Shown piece by piece: positions 9,268 through 17,857 of a DNA stretch of 64,000 nt; position 1 is the stretch's first letter; each line of letters starts with the position of its first letter. The DNA is from Brenneria corticis (lineage in GTDB: Bacteria; Pseudomonadota; Gammaproteobacteria; Enterobacterales; Enterobacteriaceae). Below the pieces are notes generated by a model. It was not told where the DNA came from. It saw only the letters and a program-made list of their open reading frames with translations, and made no database searches. The stretch is taken from assembly GCF_003115855.1 (NCBI RefSeq), contig NZ_KZ819073.1:124001-188000 (forward strand). Direction: 5' to 3'. Position numbers and translations under genes: made by a program.

Positions 9268-11634
9268 ATGAACCCTGAGCGTTCCGAACGCATAGAAATC
9301 CCCGTATTGCCGCTGCGCGATGTGGTGGTTTATCCGCACATGGTGATTCCGTTGTTTGTTGGTCGGGAGAAGTCAATTCGGTGCCTTGAAGCCGCGATGG
9401 ATCATGATAAAAAGATCATGCTGGTGGCGCAGAAAGAGGCCTCAACGGATGAGCCAAGTATTAACGATCTTTTCTCGGTAGGGACGGTAGCCTCGATTCT
9501 TCAAATGCTGAAACTGCCGGACGGCACGGTGAAAGTGCTGGTGGAAGGTTTGCAGCGCGCGCGTATTACCACATTGTCCGACAGCGGCGAGCATTTCGCC
9601 GCGCAGGCGGAGTATCTGGATTCCCCGGCCATTGACGAGCGTGAGCAGGAAGTATTGATGCGCACGGCGATCAATCAGTTCGAGGGATATATCAAACTGA
9701 ACAAAAAGATCCCGCCTGAAGTCCTGACGTCGCTCAACAGCATCGAAGACGCCGCGCGCCTGGCGGATACCATCGCCGCGCATATGCCGTTGAAATTGAC
9801 GGATAAGCAGTCCGTGCTCGAAATGTCCGATATCACCGAGCGGTTAGAGTATCTGATGGCGATGATGGAATCCGAGATTGACCTGTTGCAGGTTGAGAAG
9901 CGGATCCGCGGCCGCGTCAAGAAGCAGATGGAGAAAAGCCAGCGCGAGTACTATCTGAATGAGCAAATGAAGGCGATTCAGAAAGAACTCGGCGAAATGG
10001 ATGATGCGCCGGACGAACATGAGGCGCTGAAGCGCAAGATTGAAGCGGCGAAAATGCCCAAGGAAGCGCGCGAAAAAACCGAAGCGGAACTGCAAAAGCT
10101 GAAGATGATGTCGCCGATGTCCGCCGAGGCCACCGTGGTGCGCAGCTACATCGACTGGATGGTGCAGGTTCCCTGGAACGCCCGCAGCAAAGTGAAGAAA
10201 GACCTGCTCAAGGCGCAGGAAATGCTGGATACCGACCACTACGGCCTTGAGCGCGTGAAGGAACGCATTCTGGAATACCTGGCGGTGCAGAGCCGGGTCA
10301 GCAAGATCAAAGGGCCTATCCTGTGTCTGGTGGGGCCGCCGGGGGTGGGTAAAACCTCGCTGGGGCAGTCCATCGCCAAAGCCACCGGGCGCCAGTACGT
10401 GCGTATGGCGCTGGGCGGGGTGCGCGACGAGGCGGAAATCCGCGGTCACCGCCGCACCTATATCGGCTCCATGCCGGGCAAGCTGATCCAGAAGATGGCG
10501 AAGGTCGGGGTGAAAAACCCGCTGTTCCTGCTGGACGAGATCGACAAGATGTCTTCCGATATGCGCGGCGATCCCGCGTCGGCGTTGCTGGAAGTGCTGG
10601 ACCCGGAACAGAACGTGGCGTTTAACGATCACTATCTGGAAGTGGATTACGACCTGTCGGACGTGATGTTCGTCGCCACCTCCAACTCGATGAATATTCC
10701 GGCTCCGCTGCTCGATCGTATGGAAGTGATCCGTCTTTCCGGCTATACCGAAGACGAAAAGCTGAACATCGCCAAGCAGCACCTGCTGCCGAAACAGATT
10801 GAGCGCAACGCGTTGAAGAAAAGCGAGCTGTCGGTGGAGGACAGCGCGATTGTCGGCATTATCCGCTACTACACCCGTGAAGCCGGGGTGCGTAATCTGG
10901 AGCGCGAAATCTCCAAGCTATGCCGCAAAGCGGTAAAAACGCTGTTGATGGATAAATCCGTTAAACATATCCAGATAACGGGCGATAACCTTAAGGATTT
11001 CCTTGGGGTACAGCGCTTCGACTACGGCCGGGCGGATGAAGAAAACCGCGTCGGCCAGGTAACCGGACTGGCGTGGACGGAGGTGGGCGGCGACCTGCTG
11101 ACCATCGAAACGGCCTGCGTGCCGGGTAAAGGCAAACTGACCTATACCGGTTCGCTGGGCGAAGTGATGCAGGAATCGATTCAGGCGGCGCTTACCGTGG
11201 TGCGCGCCAGAGCCGAGAAGCTGGGTATCAATGCGGATTTCTATGAAAAACGCGATATTCATGTTCACGTTCCTGAAGGGGCGACGCCGAAAGACGGTCC
11301 CAGCGCGGGGATTGCGATGTGTACCGCGCTGGTATCCTGTTTGACGGGGAATCCGGTACGCGCCGACGTGGCGATGACCGGCGAAATCACCTTGCGGGGG
11401 TTGGTGCTGCCCATCGGCGGCCTGAAAGAGAAGCTGCTGGCGGCGCATCGCGGCGGTATTAAAACGGTCTTGATACCGGATGACAACAAGCGCGATCTGG
11501 AAGAGATCCCGCAAAATGTGATTGCCGATCTGGATATCCATCCGGTGAAGCGCATTGAGGAAGTTCTGGCGTTAGCGTTGGTGAATGCGCCCTATGGCAT
11601 GCAGGTGGTTAGCGCCACCGCCAAGGCAAAATAG
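9268..11634 (+). CDS. lon: ATP-dependent protease Lon (La)
   Basis: Homo-hexameric AAA+ serine protease of 788 residues (E. coli 784), degrading misfolded proteins and regulators such as SulA and RcsA. The substrate-binding LAN domain occupies about 1-200, a coiled coil about 200-300, Walker A GPPGVGKT is at 356-363, and the catalytic Ser-Lys dyad is Ser679 (in DGPSAG) and Lys722, calculated from the codons. The start follows an AGAGAG ribosome site. The C-terminus has a few extra residues (QVVSATAKAK). Confidence 0.98.
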   Translation: MNPERSERIEIPVLPLRDVVVYPHMVIPLFVGREKSIRCLEAAMDHDKKIMLVAQKEASTDEPSINDLFSVGTVASILQMLKLPDGTVKVLVEGLQRARITTLSDSGEHFAAQAEYLDSPAIDEREQEVLMRTAINQFEGYIKLNKKIPPEVLTSLNSIEDAARLADTIAAHMPLKLTDKQSVLEMSDITERLEYLMAMMESEIDLLQVEKRIRGRVKKQMEKSQREYYLNEQMKAIQKELGEMDDAPDEHEALKRKIEAAKMPKEAREKTEAELQKLKMMSPMSAEATVVRSYIDWMVQVPWNARSKVKKDLLKAQEMLDTDHYGLERVKERILEYLAVQSRVSKIKGPILCLVGPPGVGKTSLGQSIAKATGRQYVRMALGGVRDEAEIRGHRRTYIGSMPGKLIQKMAKVGVKNPLFLLDEIDKMSSDMRGDPASALLEVLDPEQNVAFNDHYLEVDYDLSDVMFVATSNSMNIPAPLLDRMEVIRLSGYTEDEKLNIAKQHLLPKQIERNALKKSELSVEDSAIVGIIRYYTREAGVRNLEREISKLCRKAVKTLLMDKSVKHIQITGDNLKDFLGVQRFDYGRADEENRVGQVTGLAWTEVGGDLLTIETACVPGKGKLTYTGSLGEVMQESIQAALTVVRARAEKLGINADFYEKRDIHVHVPEGATPKDGPSAGIAMCTALVSCLTGNPVRADVAMTGEITLRGLVLPIGGLKEKLLAAHRGGIKTVLIPDDNKRDLEEIPQNVIADLDIHPVKRIEEVLALALVNAPYGMQVVSATAKAK

Positions 11635-11667
11635 TGACCTATCGCAAAAACCCTTGAGAAAATCAGC

Positions 11668-11703
11668 GCTGGTAAGTTAAATCGTGCTTGCCAGCCTTTT
11701 TTT
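11668..11703 (+). terminator. Terminator of lon
   Basis: GCTGGTAAG (11668-11676) pairs with CTTGCCAGC (11686-11694) with one G-U pair, followed by seven T. Confidence 0.85.
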
Positions 11704-11832
11704 GTACCGCTAAGTTAGAGCACTGTTGGTTTTAGCGGTAACTTGCTAAGGTCTGACAGGATTGATATAAAGTTGGGTGTCGTGTTTTGGGAAATTTCAG
11801 CGCGACCGTAGAATTCCAGAGGGGATGAGAGA

Positions 11833-12105
11833 GTGAACAAGTCACAATTGATCGACAAAATTGCCGCAGATGCTGACATTTCCAAAGCGGCGGCAGGGCG
11901 TGTGTTAGATGCAATTATTGGTTCCGTTACCGAGTCTCTGAAAGAAGGGGACGATGTTGCTTTGGTTGGCTTTGGTACTTTCTCAGTGCGTGAACGCGCT
12001 GCGCGTACCGGCCGCAACCCGCAAACGGGTAAAGAAATCAGCATCCCGGCAGCTAAAGTACCCGGCTTCCGTGCTGGTAAGACACTGAAAGACGCCGTTA
12101 ACTGA
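11833..12105 (+). CDS. hupB: DNA-binding protein HU-beta
   Basis: Nucleoid protein HU beta subunit, 90 residues, as in E. coli. The start is GTG at 11833, the same unusual start as E. coli hupB, preceded by GGGGATGAGAGA. The DNA-intercalating beta arm RTGRNPQTGKEI, the helix MNKSQLIDKIAADADISKAAAGR and the family signature GFGTFSVRERAAR are all visible. It lies between lon and ppiD, each with its own terminator. Confidence 0.98.
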   Translation: MNKSQLIDKIAADADISKAAAGRVLDAIIGSVTESLKEGDDVALVGFGTFSVRERAARTGRNPQTGKEISIPAAKVPGFRAGKTLKDAVN

Positions 12106-12189
12106 TTATTACGTCACCGGTTTTGCGGACAACACGCCGTGTTGCCAAACATTACCTGACGCAACGATATTGGTAAGGTAAGATACGGG

Positions 12190-12219
12190 GCGCATCATTT
12201 TATGATGTGCCTTTTTTTA
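12190..12219 (+). terminator. Terminator of hupB
   Basis: GCGCATCAT (12190-12198) pairs with ATGATGTGC (12202-12210), followed by CTTTTTTTA. Confidence 0.85.
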
Positions 12220-12360
12220 TCGCGGGCAATTCAGGTGTTACTATTGTCAGACCAAGTTTAAACGCGCCCTGACCTTGTTTGTGGGCTTTGCAATCAAGGG
12301 AAGCATGGCTTAGGCCGGTGCGGGGAGTGCCACCCATTCACAGCGGAGTGTTGTCACATT

Positions 12361-14244
12361 ATGATGGACAATTTACGCGCGGCCGCTAATAACGTCGTGC
12401 TGAAAATTATTCTTGCCTTGATTATCGCATCATTCATTTTAACCGGCGTCGGCGACTATCTTATCGGCGGTTCCGGAGACTATGCGGCAAAGGTTAACGG
12501 GCAGGAAATTACCCGGGCTCAGCTTGAGCAGGCCGTACAGAACGAGCGCAGTCGCCAACAGGAGACGCTGGGTGAGAATTTTTCTCTGCTGGCGAGCAAT
12601 GACGGCTATATGCAGCAGCTGCGCAGACAGACTCTCGCACAGCTGATTGATGAAGCCCTGCTGGATCAGTATGCCGACAAACTGGGGCTGAATATCAGCG
12701 ATGAGCAGGTCAAGCAGGCGATTTTTGCCGTCCCGGCATTTCAGACCAACAACCGTTTCGATAATGAAAAATACCTGGCTCAGGTTCGTCGCCTGGGGCT
12801 GACGCCGGATGTGTACGCGCAACTGTTGCGCAAACAGCTGACCTCACAGCAGCTTATTCGCGGGTTTGGCAATACCGAGTTCCTTCTGCCCCAAGAGATC
12901 GACAATCTGGTGAAGCTGGCGGCGCAGGATCGGGTTGTCCGCCTGGCGACGATTGATATTTCCGCCGCAGCCGGGGCGCAAAACGTTTCCGATGACGAAG
13001 TCCGCAGCTATTACGAGCAGAACCAGACGCGTTTCCTGGCGCCGGAAGCGTTCAAGGTCAGCTATATCACCCTCGACGCGGCGGGCATCCAGGATAACGT
13101 CAGCGTTACCGATGCGGACATCGCCGATTATTATGAGAAAAATAAAACTGACTACGCTCAGCCCGAACGCAAGAAATTCAGCGTTATTCAGGTGAAAACC
13201 GAAGCCGATGCGCAGTCGGTGCTGGATGCCCTGAAACAGGGCGCGGATTTCGCCGCGCTGGCGCAAGAAAAGTCGACGGATGTCATCTCGCGCCGCAATG
13301 GCGGCGATTTGGGCTGGATGGATGAAAATTCTACCATTGACGAGCTTAAGCAAGCCGGGCTGACGGAAAAAGGGCAGCTATCCGCGGCGATAAAATCCTC
13401 CGTGGGATATTTGATCGTGCGCCTTGACGATATTCAACCGCAGCAGGTTAAGCCGCTGAGTGAAGTCCGCGATGATATCGCCGCCAAAGTGAAGCATGAA
13501 AAAGCGCAGGACGAGTATTATGCGCTGCAGCAAAAAGTCAGCGAAGCCGCCAGCAACGACAATGAGTCTCTGGCTTCCGCCGAAGAGGCCGCCGGTGTGA
13601 AGGCAACGCAGACCGACTGGTTTACCCGTGAGCAGGTTCCCGCGGCATTGAATTTCCAGCCCGTCACCCAGGCCATTTTTGATGGCGGATTGGCGGGTGA
13701 GAACGGCGGGCCGGGCAGTAATTCCGATGTGATCAACGTTGATGGCGATCGCGCTTTCGTGATTCGCATCACCGATCATAAGGCGGAAAGCACCCGACCG
13801 CTGGATCAGGTACGCGACCAGGTGGTACAGACGGTGAAACGTCAGAAGGCGGAACAGCAGGCGCGGGTAGAGGCTGAAAAGATTCTGGCTGAACTGAAAC
13901 AAGGTAAGGATGAGGCGTTGAAAGCCGCCAATCTGAGCTTCGGCGAGCCAAAAACCCTCTCTTCCGTCTCCCAGGGCGATGCCATGGCGGAGTCCATTTT
14001 CGCCCTGCCGCATCCGCAGGACAAGGATAAGCCGTCTTACGGCATTGCCCAGGACCAGGCCGGCAACGTGGTTTTGGTGGCGCTGGACAGCGTTACGCCG
14101 CATCAGCTGACCGAGCAACAGCAAACGCAGTTCGCCAATCAGATCCAGCAAGGTTCCGTTGGATCGCTGTTTGACGCCTTGCTGAGCAGCTTGCGTAGCG
14201 AAGCCAAAATCAAGATGGGCAGCGCGGCTCAGGAACAGCAATGA
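12361..14244 (+). CDS. ppiD: Periplasmic folding chaperone PpiD
   Basis: SurA-like periplasmic chaperone of 627 residues tethered to the inner membrane next to the Sec translocon. One N-terminal membrane helix (about 16-36), an SurA-like helical region, and a parvulin-type domain at roughly 265-360 (ERKKFSVIQVKTEADAQSVL ... NGGDLGW) can be read. In E. coli the parvulin domain has little or no isomerase activity. The tandem ATG at 12361 and 12364 matches the E. coli MM start. Confidence 0.96.
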   Translation: MMDNLRAAANNVVLKIILALIIASFILTGVGDYLIGGSGDYAAKVNGQEITRAQLEQAVQNERSRQQETLGENFSLLASNDGYMQQLRRQTLAQLIDEALLDQYADKLGLNISDEQVKQAIFAVPAFQTNNRFDNEKYLAQVRRLGLTPDVYAQLLRKQLTSQQLIRGFGNTEFLLPQEIDNLVKLAAQDRVVRLATIDISAAAGAQNVSDDEVRSYYEQNQTRFLAPEAFKVSYITLDAAGIQDNVSVTDADIADYYEKNKTDYAQPERKKFSVIQVKTEADAQSVLDALKQGADFAALAQEKSTDVISRRNGGDLGWMDENSTIDELKQAGLTEKGQLSAAIKSSVGYLIVRLDDIQPQQVKPLSEVRDDIAAKVKHEKAQDEYYALQQKVSEAASNDNESLASAEEAAGVKATQTDWFTREQVPAALNFQPVTQAIFDGGLAGENGGPGSNSDVINVDGDRAFVIRITDHKAESTRPLDQVRDQVVQTVKRQKAEQQARVEAEKILAELKQGKDEALKAANLSFGEPKTLSSVSQGDAMAESIFALPHPQDKDKPSYGIAQDQAGNVVLVALDSVTPHQLTEQQQTQFANQIQQGSVGSLFDALLSSLRSEAKIKMGSAAQEQQ

Positions 14245-14275
14245 GTTACGCATAAATTTGCAAACAGCTGCAACG

Positions 14276-14303
14276 GGAAAAGGCCGCCTTCGCGGCCTTT
14301 TCC
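14276..14303 (+). terminator. Terminator of ppiD
   Basis: A perfect 12-bp stem, GGAAAAGGCCGC (14276-14287) with GCGGCCTTTTCC (14292-14303), closes a CTTC tetraloop. The T tract is part of the stem. Confidence 0.75.
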
Positions 14304-14382
14304 ACATCTCGCCGAAGCCATTTGCCAGGCCATCCCGCCCGCGGCAAGGTAGCCATGCTGTCACACACACGGAGGATACAGC

Positions 14383-14745
14383 ATGAGAAAGTCAGGAGTG
14401 AAGGCGCTTTGCGTGGTTGTTGGGTTGAGTCTGGCCGGGCTGTCGCCGTTGGTTCAGGCGGCTGCGCAAACCGAAAACGTAGGAGGCGCGGCGCAGTCGG
14501 CGCCCGTGGCGCAAAAGGCGGAAAAAGCGCTGCTTCCCGCGGCGGATGAAGATGAAGTAAGCATTAATTTGGCGACCGCGCAGGAGTTGGCGGAGGTGAT
14601 GAACGGCGTCGGTATTAAAAAAGCCGAGGCAATCGTCAATTATCGTGAACAAAACGGTCCTTTCACCCAGGTAGAGCAGTTGCAGGAAGTGCCGGGGATC
14701 GGCGCGGCTTTGCTGGAGCGTAATCTGTCGCGCTTGAAATTGTGA
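14383..14745 (+). CDS. ybaV: ComEA-like helix-hairpin-helix protein YbaV
   Basis: Small exported DNA-binding-type protein, 120 residues. A signal peptide ends near VQA (residue 26), a low-complexity Ala-rich linker follows, and the C-terminal 60 residues form a ComEA-type helix-hairpin-helix domain (INLATAQELAEVMNGVGIKKAEAIVNYR ... VPGIGAALLERNL). Homologues take part in DNA uptake across the outer membrane in competent bacteria, but no competence role is established for enterobacterial YbaV. Order ppiD-ybaV-fadM is as in E. coli. Confidence 0.93.
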   Translation: MRKSGVKALCVVVGLSLAGLSPLVQAAAQTENVGGAAQSAPVAQKAEKALLPAADEDEVSINLATAQELAEVMNGVGIKKAEAIVNYREQNGPFTQVEQLQEVPGIGAALLERNLSRLKL

Positions 14746-14855
14746 TGCTTTTCGCAACCGGGTGGTGAAACAAGCCACCGGTTGCGAACCTTCTGCTAGG
14801 CTGGATCTCAGAACCTATCCGTTGTCCGAGTCTTCCGTCGCAGGAGTAGGGATTT

Positions 14856-15257
14856 ATGCAGACTTTCATCACCGTGCGTGGTTACCACATTGACGTTTAC
14901 CAGCACGTTAATAACGCCCGTTATCTTGAGTTTTTAGAAGAGGCGCGCTGGCAATGGCTGCAGAAGCCGGCGCTTTTCGACTGGATGACGAGCCATCGTA
15001 TCGCTTTTGTGGTGGTGAATATCAATATCAACTATCGCCGGCCGGCGGTGTTGGGGGATGAACTGCGTATTGACAGCGCATTGCTGAAGATCGGCGCCAG
15101 AAGCGGGACCATTAGCCAGACCGTCACCCGCGTCGCCGATAACGCTATTATCGCGGATGCGACGCTGACGTTTGTCTGCATCGATCTTGTCAGTCAGCGG
15201 GCCTTGCCGCTGGAAGGGCCGCTGCTGGAGCATCTGGACGCTTTCCGCCAGGCGTAG
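14856..15257 (+). CDS. fadM: Long-chain acyl-CoA thioesterase FadM
   Basis: Hot-dog fold thioesterase of 133 residues. The 4-hydroxybenzoyl-CoA-thioesterase-like signature YHIDVYQHVNNARYLEFLEEARW near residues 11-33 and the NININYRRPAVLGD segment are almost identical to E. coli FadM (YbaW), which hydrolyses long-chain acyl-CoAs such as 3,5-tetradecadienoyl-CoA during oleate oxidation. The start follows GCAGGAGTAGGG. It is convergent with queC. Confidence 0.95.
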   Translation: MQTFITVRGYHIDVYQHVNNARYLEFLEEARWQWLQKPALFDWMTSHRIAFVVVNININYRRPAVLGDELRIDSALLKIGARSGTISQTVTRVADNAIIADATLTFVCIDLVSQRALPLEGPLLEHLDAFRQA

Positions 15258-15284
15258 GCCGGCGTCTGACGGCGTGGTTGGCGG

Positions 15285-15986
15285 CTATTGCAGGCCGGTT
15301 TTCTGCTTGAGCGCCGCCATAACGCCGGCGGGATCGCGGCGGTACTGTTCCAGTCCGTTGGCGCGCAGATGGCAGGCGGCGCACTGGCCGCAGCCTTCGC
15401 CTTTAATCCCGTTATAGCAGGTCAAGGTGTGGTCGCGAACGGTTTCCAACTGCTGGTAATAGTCCGCCAGCGCCCAGGTTTCCGCCTTGTTGAGCCACAT
15501 TAGCGGCGTAACGAAACGGATATCGCGCGCAGTGCCCAGTACCACGGCCTGATTCAATGCCTTGATAAATTCATCGCGACAGTCGGGGTAGCCGGAAAAA
15601 TCCGTTTCACACACGCCGGTGATCACCGCCTGCGCGCCAACCTGATAGGCATAGATGGCGGCCAGCGTCAGGAACAGGATATTCCGCCCCGGTACAAAGG
15701 TGCTGGGCAGCCCTTGCGCCTCGCTGTCATAGTCAGGGACGGGAATGTTTTCACGCGTCAGGCTGCTGGCGGCCAGTTCATTCAGCAGGCCGGCATCCAG
15801 CACCTTATGCGCGGTGGCGCCGAGTCGCTGCGCCAGTTCTCTGGCGATATCGATTTCAGCGCGGTGACGTTGACCGTAATCGAAGGTAATACAGTGAACG
15901 TCATCATACTGTTTCAGGGCCTGGATCAGGCAGGTTGTGGAGTCTTGTCCACCGCTAAAAACGACGACGGCACGCTTCATTTTCAT
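15285..15986 (-). CDS. queC: 7-cyano-7-deazaguanine synthase QueC
   Basis: Enzyme of the queuosine pathway that converts 7-carboxy-7-deazaguanine to preQ0 using ATP and ammonia; 233 residues. The PP-loop SGGQDSTTC is at 11-19, and the zinc site at the C-terminus is four Cys in CYNGIKGEGCGQCAACH. The family's usual length is about 230. The upstream gene on the same strand is the cysteine-synthase-like gene, 100 bases away. Confidence 0.96.
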   Translation of the reverse strand: MKMKRAVVVFSGGQDSTTCLIQALKQYDDVHCITFDYGQRHRAEIDIARELAQRLGATAHKVLDAGLLNELAASSLTRENIPVPDYDSEAQGLPSTFVPGRNILFLTLAAIYAYQVGAQAVITGVCETDFSGYPDCRDEFIKALNQAVVLGTARDIRFVTPLMWLNKAETWALADYYQQLETVRDHTLTCYNGIKGEGCGQCAACHLRANGLEQYRRDPAGVMAALKQKTGLQ

Positions 15987-16086
15987 TCACCTTGACGCAT
16001 TCGAGCCTCAATGCGGACAGGATGCCCCGAGGCGTAAAGCCGCTATGTTACCTGAAAAAACGTCGTTGTTCAGCGGGTAATGTCGT

Positions 16087-17163
16087 TCACGCCGGACTGG
16101 ATTCCGCGGCGGGGCGGCATGCTGTTTCGCCATGCAAAATGTCCAGATAAGGGGTGAGATCGCCGATGTTGTTTGCCACCCAGTCGCTGTGGTAATAGGT
16201 ATCCAGATAACGTTCGCCGCTGTCGCACAGCAGCGTAACAATGGCGCCCTGTTTCCCTTGGGCCCTCATCCGTTTCGCCAGTTGCAGCATGCCCCAGACG
16301 TTGGTGCCGGTGGATGCGCCGACTTTGCGACCCAGAATGCCTTCCAGCCAGTAGAGGGTGGCGATGCTGGCCGCATCGGGAACGCGCATCATGCCGTCAA
16401 TGACGTCGGGAATAAATGAGGGTTCCGCCCGCGGGCGGCCGATACCTTCAATGCGGCTGGCGCGCTTGCCGGTAATGGCGCGATCGCGCCGTTGATAGCA
16501 GTCGTAGAAAACGGAGTTTTCCGGATCGACCACCACCAGTTGGGTATTCAGTCCCTGATAGCGGATATAACGCCCCAGGGTTGCGGAGGTGCCGCCGGTT
16601 CCCGCGCCCATCACAATGTAGTCTGGAACGGCATAGGGTTCCCGCGACATCTGGCGATAAATACTGTCGGCGATATTATTGTTGCCGCGCCAGTCGGTCG
16701 CCCGTTCGGCATAGGTGAACTGATCCATATAATGGCCGTTAAGCTCCCTGGCCAACTGTTCGGATGCCGCATAGATGTGCCCGGCCTGTTCGACGAAATG
16801 ACAGCGGCCGCCATAAAATGCGATTTGTTCTATTTTTCGTCTGGCGGTGCAGGCGGGCATAACGGCGATAAAGGGTAAACCCAACAAGCGGGCGAAATAA
16901 GCCTCTGATACCGCGGTGCTGCCGGAGGACGCCTCGACGATCGGCGTCCCTTCCTTTATCCAGCCGTTGCAAAGGCCGTAGAGGAATAGAGAGCGGGCCA
17001 GGCGGTGTTTCAGGCTGCCGCTGGGGTGGGTGCTTTCGTCTTTTAAATAGCAGTAAATCCCCGGATAATCCGCCAAGGTCAGCCGAATAAGGTGCGTATC
17101 GGCCGAACGTTGAAAATCGGCTTCTATGGCGCGGATAGCATTTTTTACCCAGGTGTTGGTCAT
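16087..17163 (-). CDS. PLP-dependent cysteine desulfhydrase/synthase family protein (CdsH-like)
   Basis: Fold-type II PLP enzyme of the cysteine synthase family, 358 residues. Lys52 in SGSLKHR is the likely Schiff-base residue, EASSGSTA binds the substrate carboxylate, GAGTGG is the phosphate loop and LLCDSGERY the ring-binding Ser. It is divergent from decR, the Lrp-type cysteine-responsive regulator. The same arrangement is known for Salmonella CdsH, which releases sulfide, pyruvate and ammonia from cysteine, so I infer a cysteine-degrading role. E. coli has ybaE and cof at this position instead. A cysteine synthase or cystathionine synthase activity cannot be excluded. Confidence 0.8.
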   Translation of the reverse strand: MTNTWVKNAIRAIEADFQRSADTHLIRLTLADYPGIYCYLKDESTHPSGSLKHRLARSLFLYGLCNGWIKEGTPIVEASSGSTAVSEAYFARLLGLPFIAVMPACTARRKIEQIAFYGGRCHFVEQAGHIYAASEQLARELNGHYMDQFTYAERATDWRGNNNIADSIYRQMSREPYAVPDYIVMGAGTGGTSATLGRYIRYQGLNTQLVVVDPENSVFYDCYQRRDRAITGKRASRIEGIGRPRAEPSFIPDVIDGMMRVPDAASIATLYWLEGILGRKVGASTGTNVWGMLQLAKRMRAQGKQGAIVTLLCDSGERYLDTYYHSDWVANNIGDLTPYLDILHGETACRPAAESSPA

Positions 17164-17233
17164 GATTGGTTCCGTTCTGACGATAATGACGGTTAGCTTA
17201 GCGAGTTTTCAGGGAAAAAAGGTTGCTTTTTTA

Positions 17234-17267
17234 TCTCCAAATAGGAGAAATTGGAGAAAATTTTTCT
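17234..17267. promoter_or_regulatory. Candidate DecR operator between cdsH-like gene and decR
   Basis: The 117-base divergent region contains two overlapping dyads: TCTCC-AAATA-GGAGA (17234-17248) and AGAAAATTTTTCT (17255-17267), with a direct repeat GGAGAAA between them. AT-rich imperfect dyads of this kind are typical of Lrp/AsnC family sites. Binding by DecR is an inference from position. Confidence 0.45.
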
Positions 17268-17280
17268 ATGGTATTGCCCC

Positions 17281-17748
17281 ATGATAGATAAAACAGATCG
17301 CACGCTATTGGGTTTACTGCAACAGGACTGTACGCTTTCCCTGCAAACGCTGGCCGAGTCGGTGAATCTGACCTCCACGCCCTGTTGGAAAAGGCTGAAG
17401 CGGCTGGAAGAAGAGGGCTATATCCGCGGCCGGGTGGCGCTGCTGGATAACGAGCTGCTGGGATTGGGGCTGACCGCCTTTGTGCTACTGAAAACGCAGC
17501 AGCACAACAGCGTCTGGTATCAAACCTTTACCCGCGTGGTGTCGGAAATGCCCGAAGTATTGTCTTTCTATCGCATGGCCGGAGAGTATGATTATCTGAT
17601 GCAGGTGCAGGTCGCTGATATGAAAAGCTATGATGATTTTTATAAGCGGCTGGTGAACGGCATTCCCGGACTGGTGGACGTGACGTCCAGCTTCGCCATG
17701 GAGCGCATCAAGTACACCACCGCGCTGCCGTTATCATGCTTCAAGTAA
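17281..17748 (+). CDS. decR: Lrp/AsnC-family cysteine-responsive regulator DecR (YbaO)
   Basis: Transcription regulator of 155 residues with an N-terminal winged helix (DKTDRTLLGLLQQDCTLSLQTLAESVNLTSTPCWKRLKRLEEEGYI) and a C-terminal RAM ligand-binding domain. It corresponds to E. coli DecR/CyuR, which responds to cysteine and induces cysteine desulfidation. The ATG at 17281 is chosen because it matches the E. coli start; a TTG 30 bases earlier is open but unsupported. The last four residues (SCFK) and the stop codon appear to be supplied by an ERIC half element that runs into the gene's 3' end. Confidence 0.93.
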   Translation: MIDKTDRTLLGLLQQDCTLSLQTLAESVNLTSTPCWKRLKRLEEEGYIRGRVALLDNELLGLGLTAFVLLKTQQHNSVWYQTFTRVVSEMPEVLSFYRMAGEYDYLMQVQVADMKSYDDFYKRLVNGIPGLVDVTSSFAMERIKYTTALPLSCFK

Positions 17749-17805
17749 GTGATTCGGGTGACTGAGCGCAGCCAACGCATCTGCAACTTGAAGTATGACG
17801 GGTAT
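17742..17805 (-). repeat. Half ERIC element overlapping the decR 3' end
   Basis: Read on the minus strand, this 64-base segment (starting ATACCCGTCATACTTCAAGT) is the left half of an ERIC (IRU) repeat and matches the two other left halves in this window. The plus strand contains AAGTAAGTGAT..GGGTGA, close to the standard ERIC2 primer site. No right half is present. The repeat overlaps the last two codons and stop of decR. Confidence 0.8.
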
Positions 17806-17857
17806 AATCATTTTCCCGGGTTCATTTACCCCCTCTGAATATTGGAATCAAAACTGC

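Noticed and set aside
9844..10782. A 312-codon minus-strand open frame within lon
   Set aside because: Antisense shadow; no family, low-complexity composition.
17795..17857. Upstream ATG start for mdlA
   Set aside because: The 21 extra residues are partly encoded by ERIC-flanking DNA and have no counterpart in E. coli MdlA; GTG at 17858 fits.
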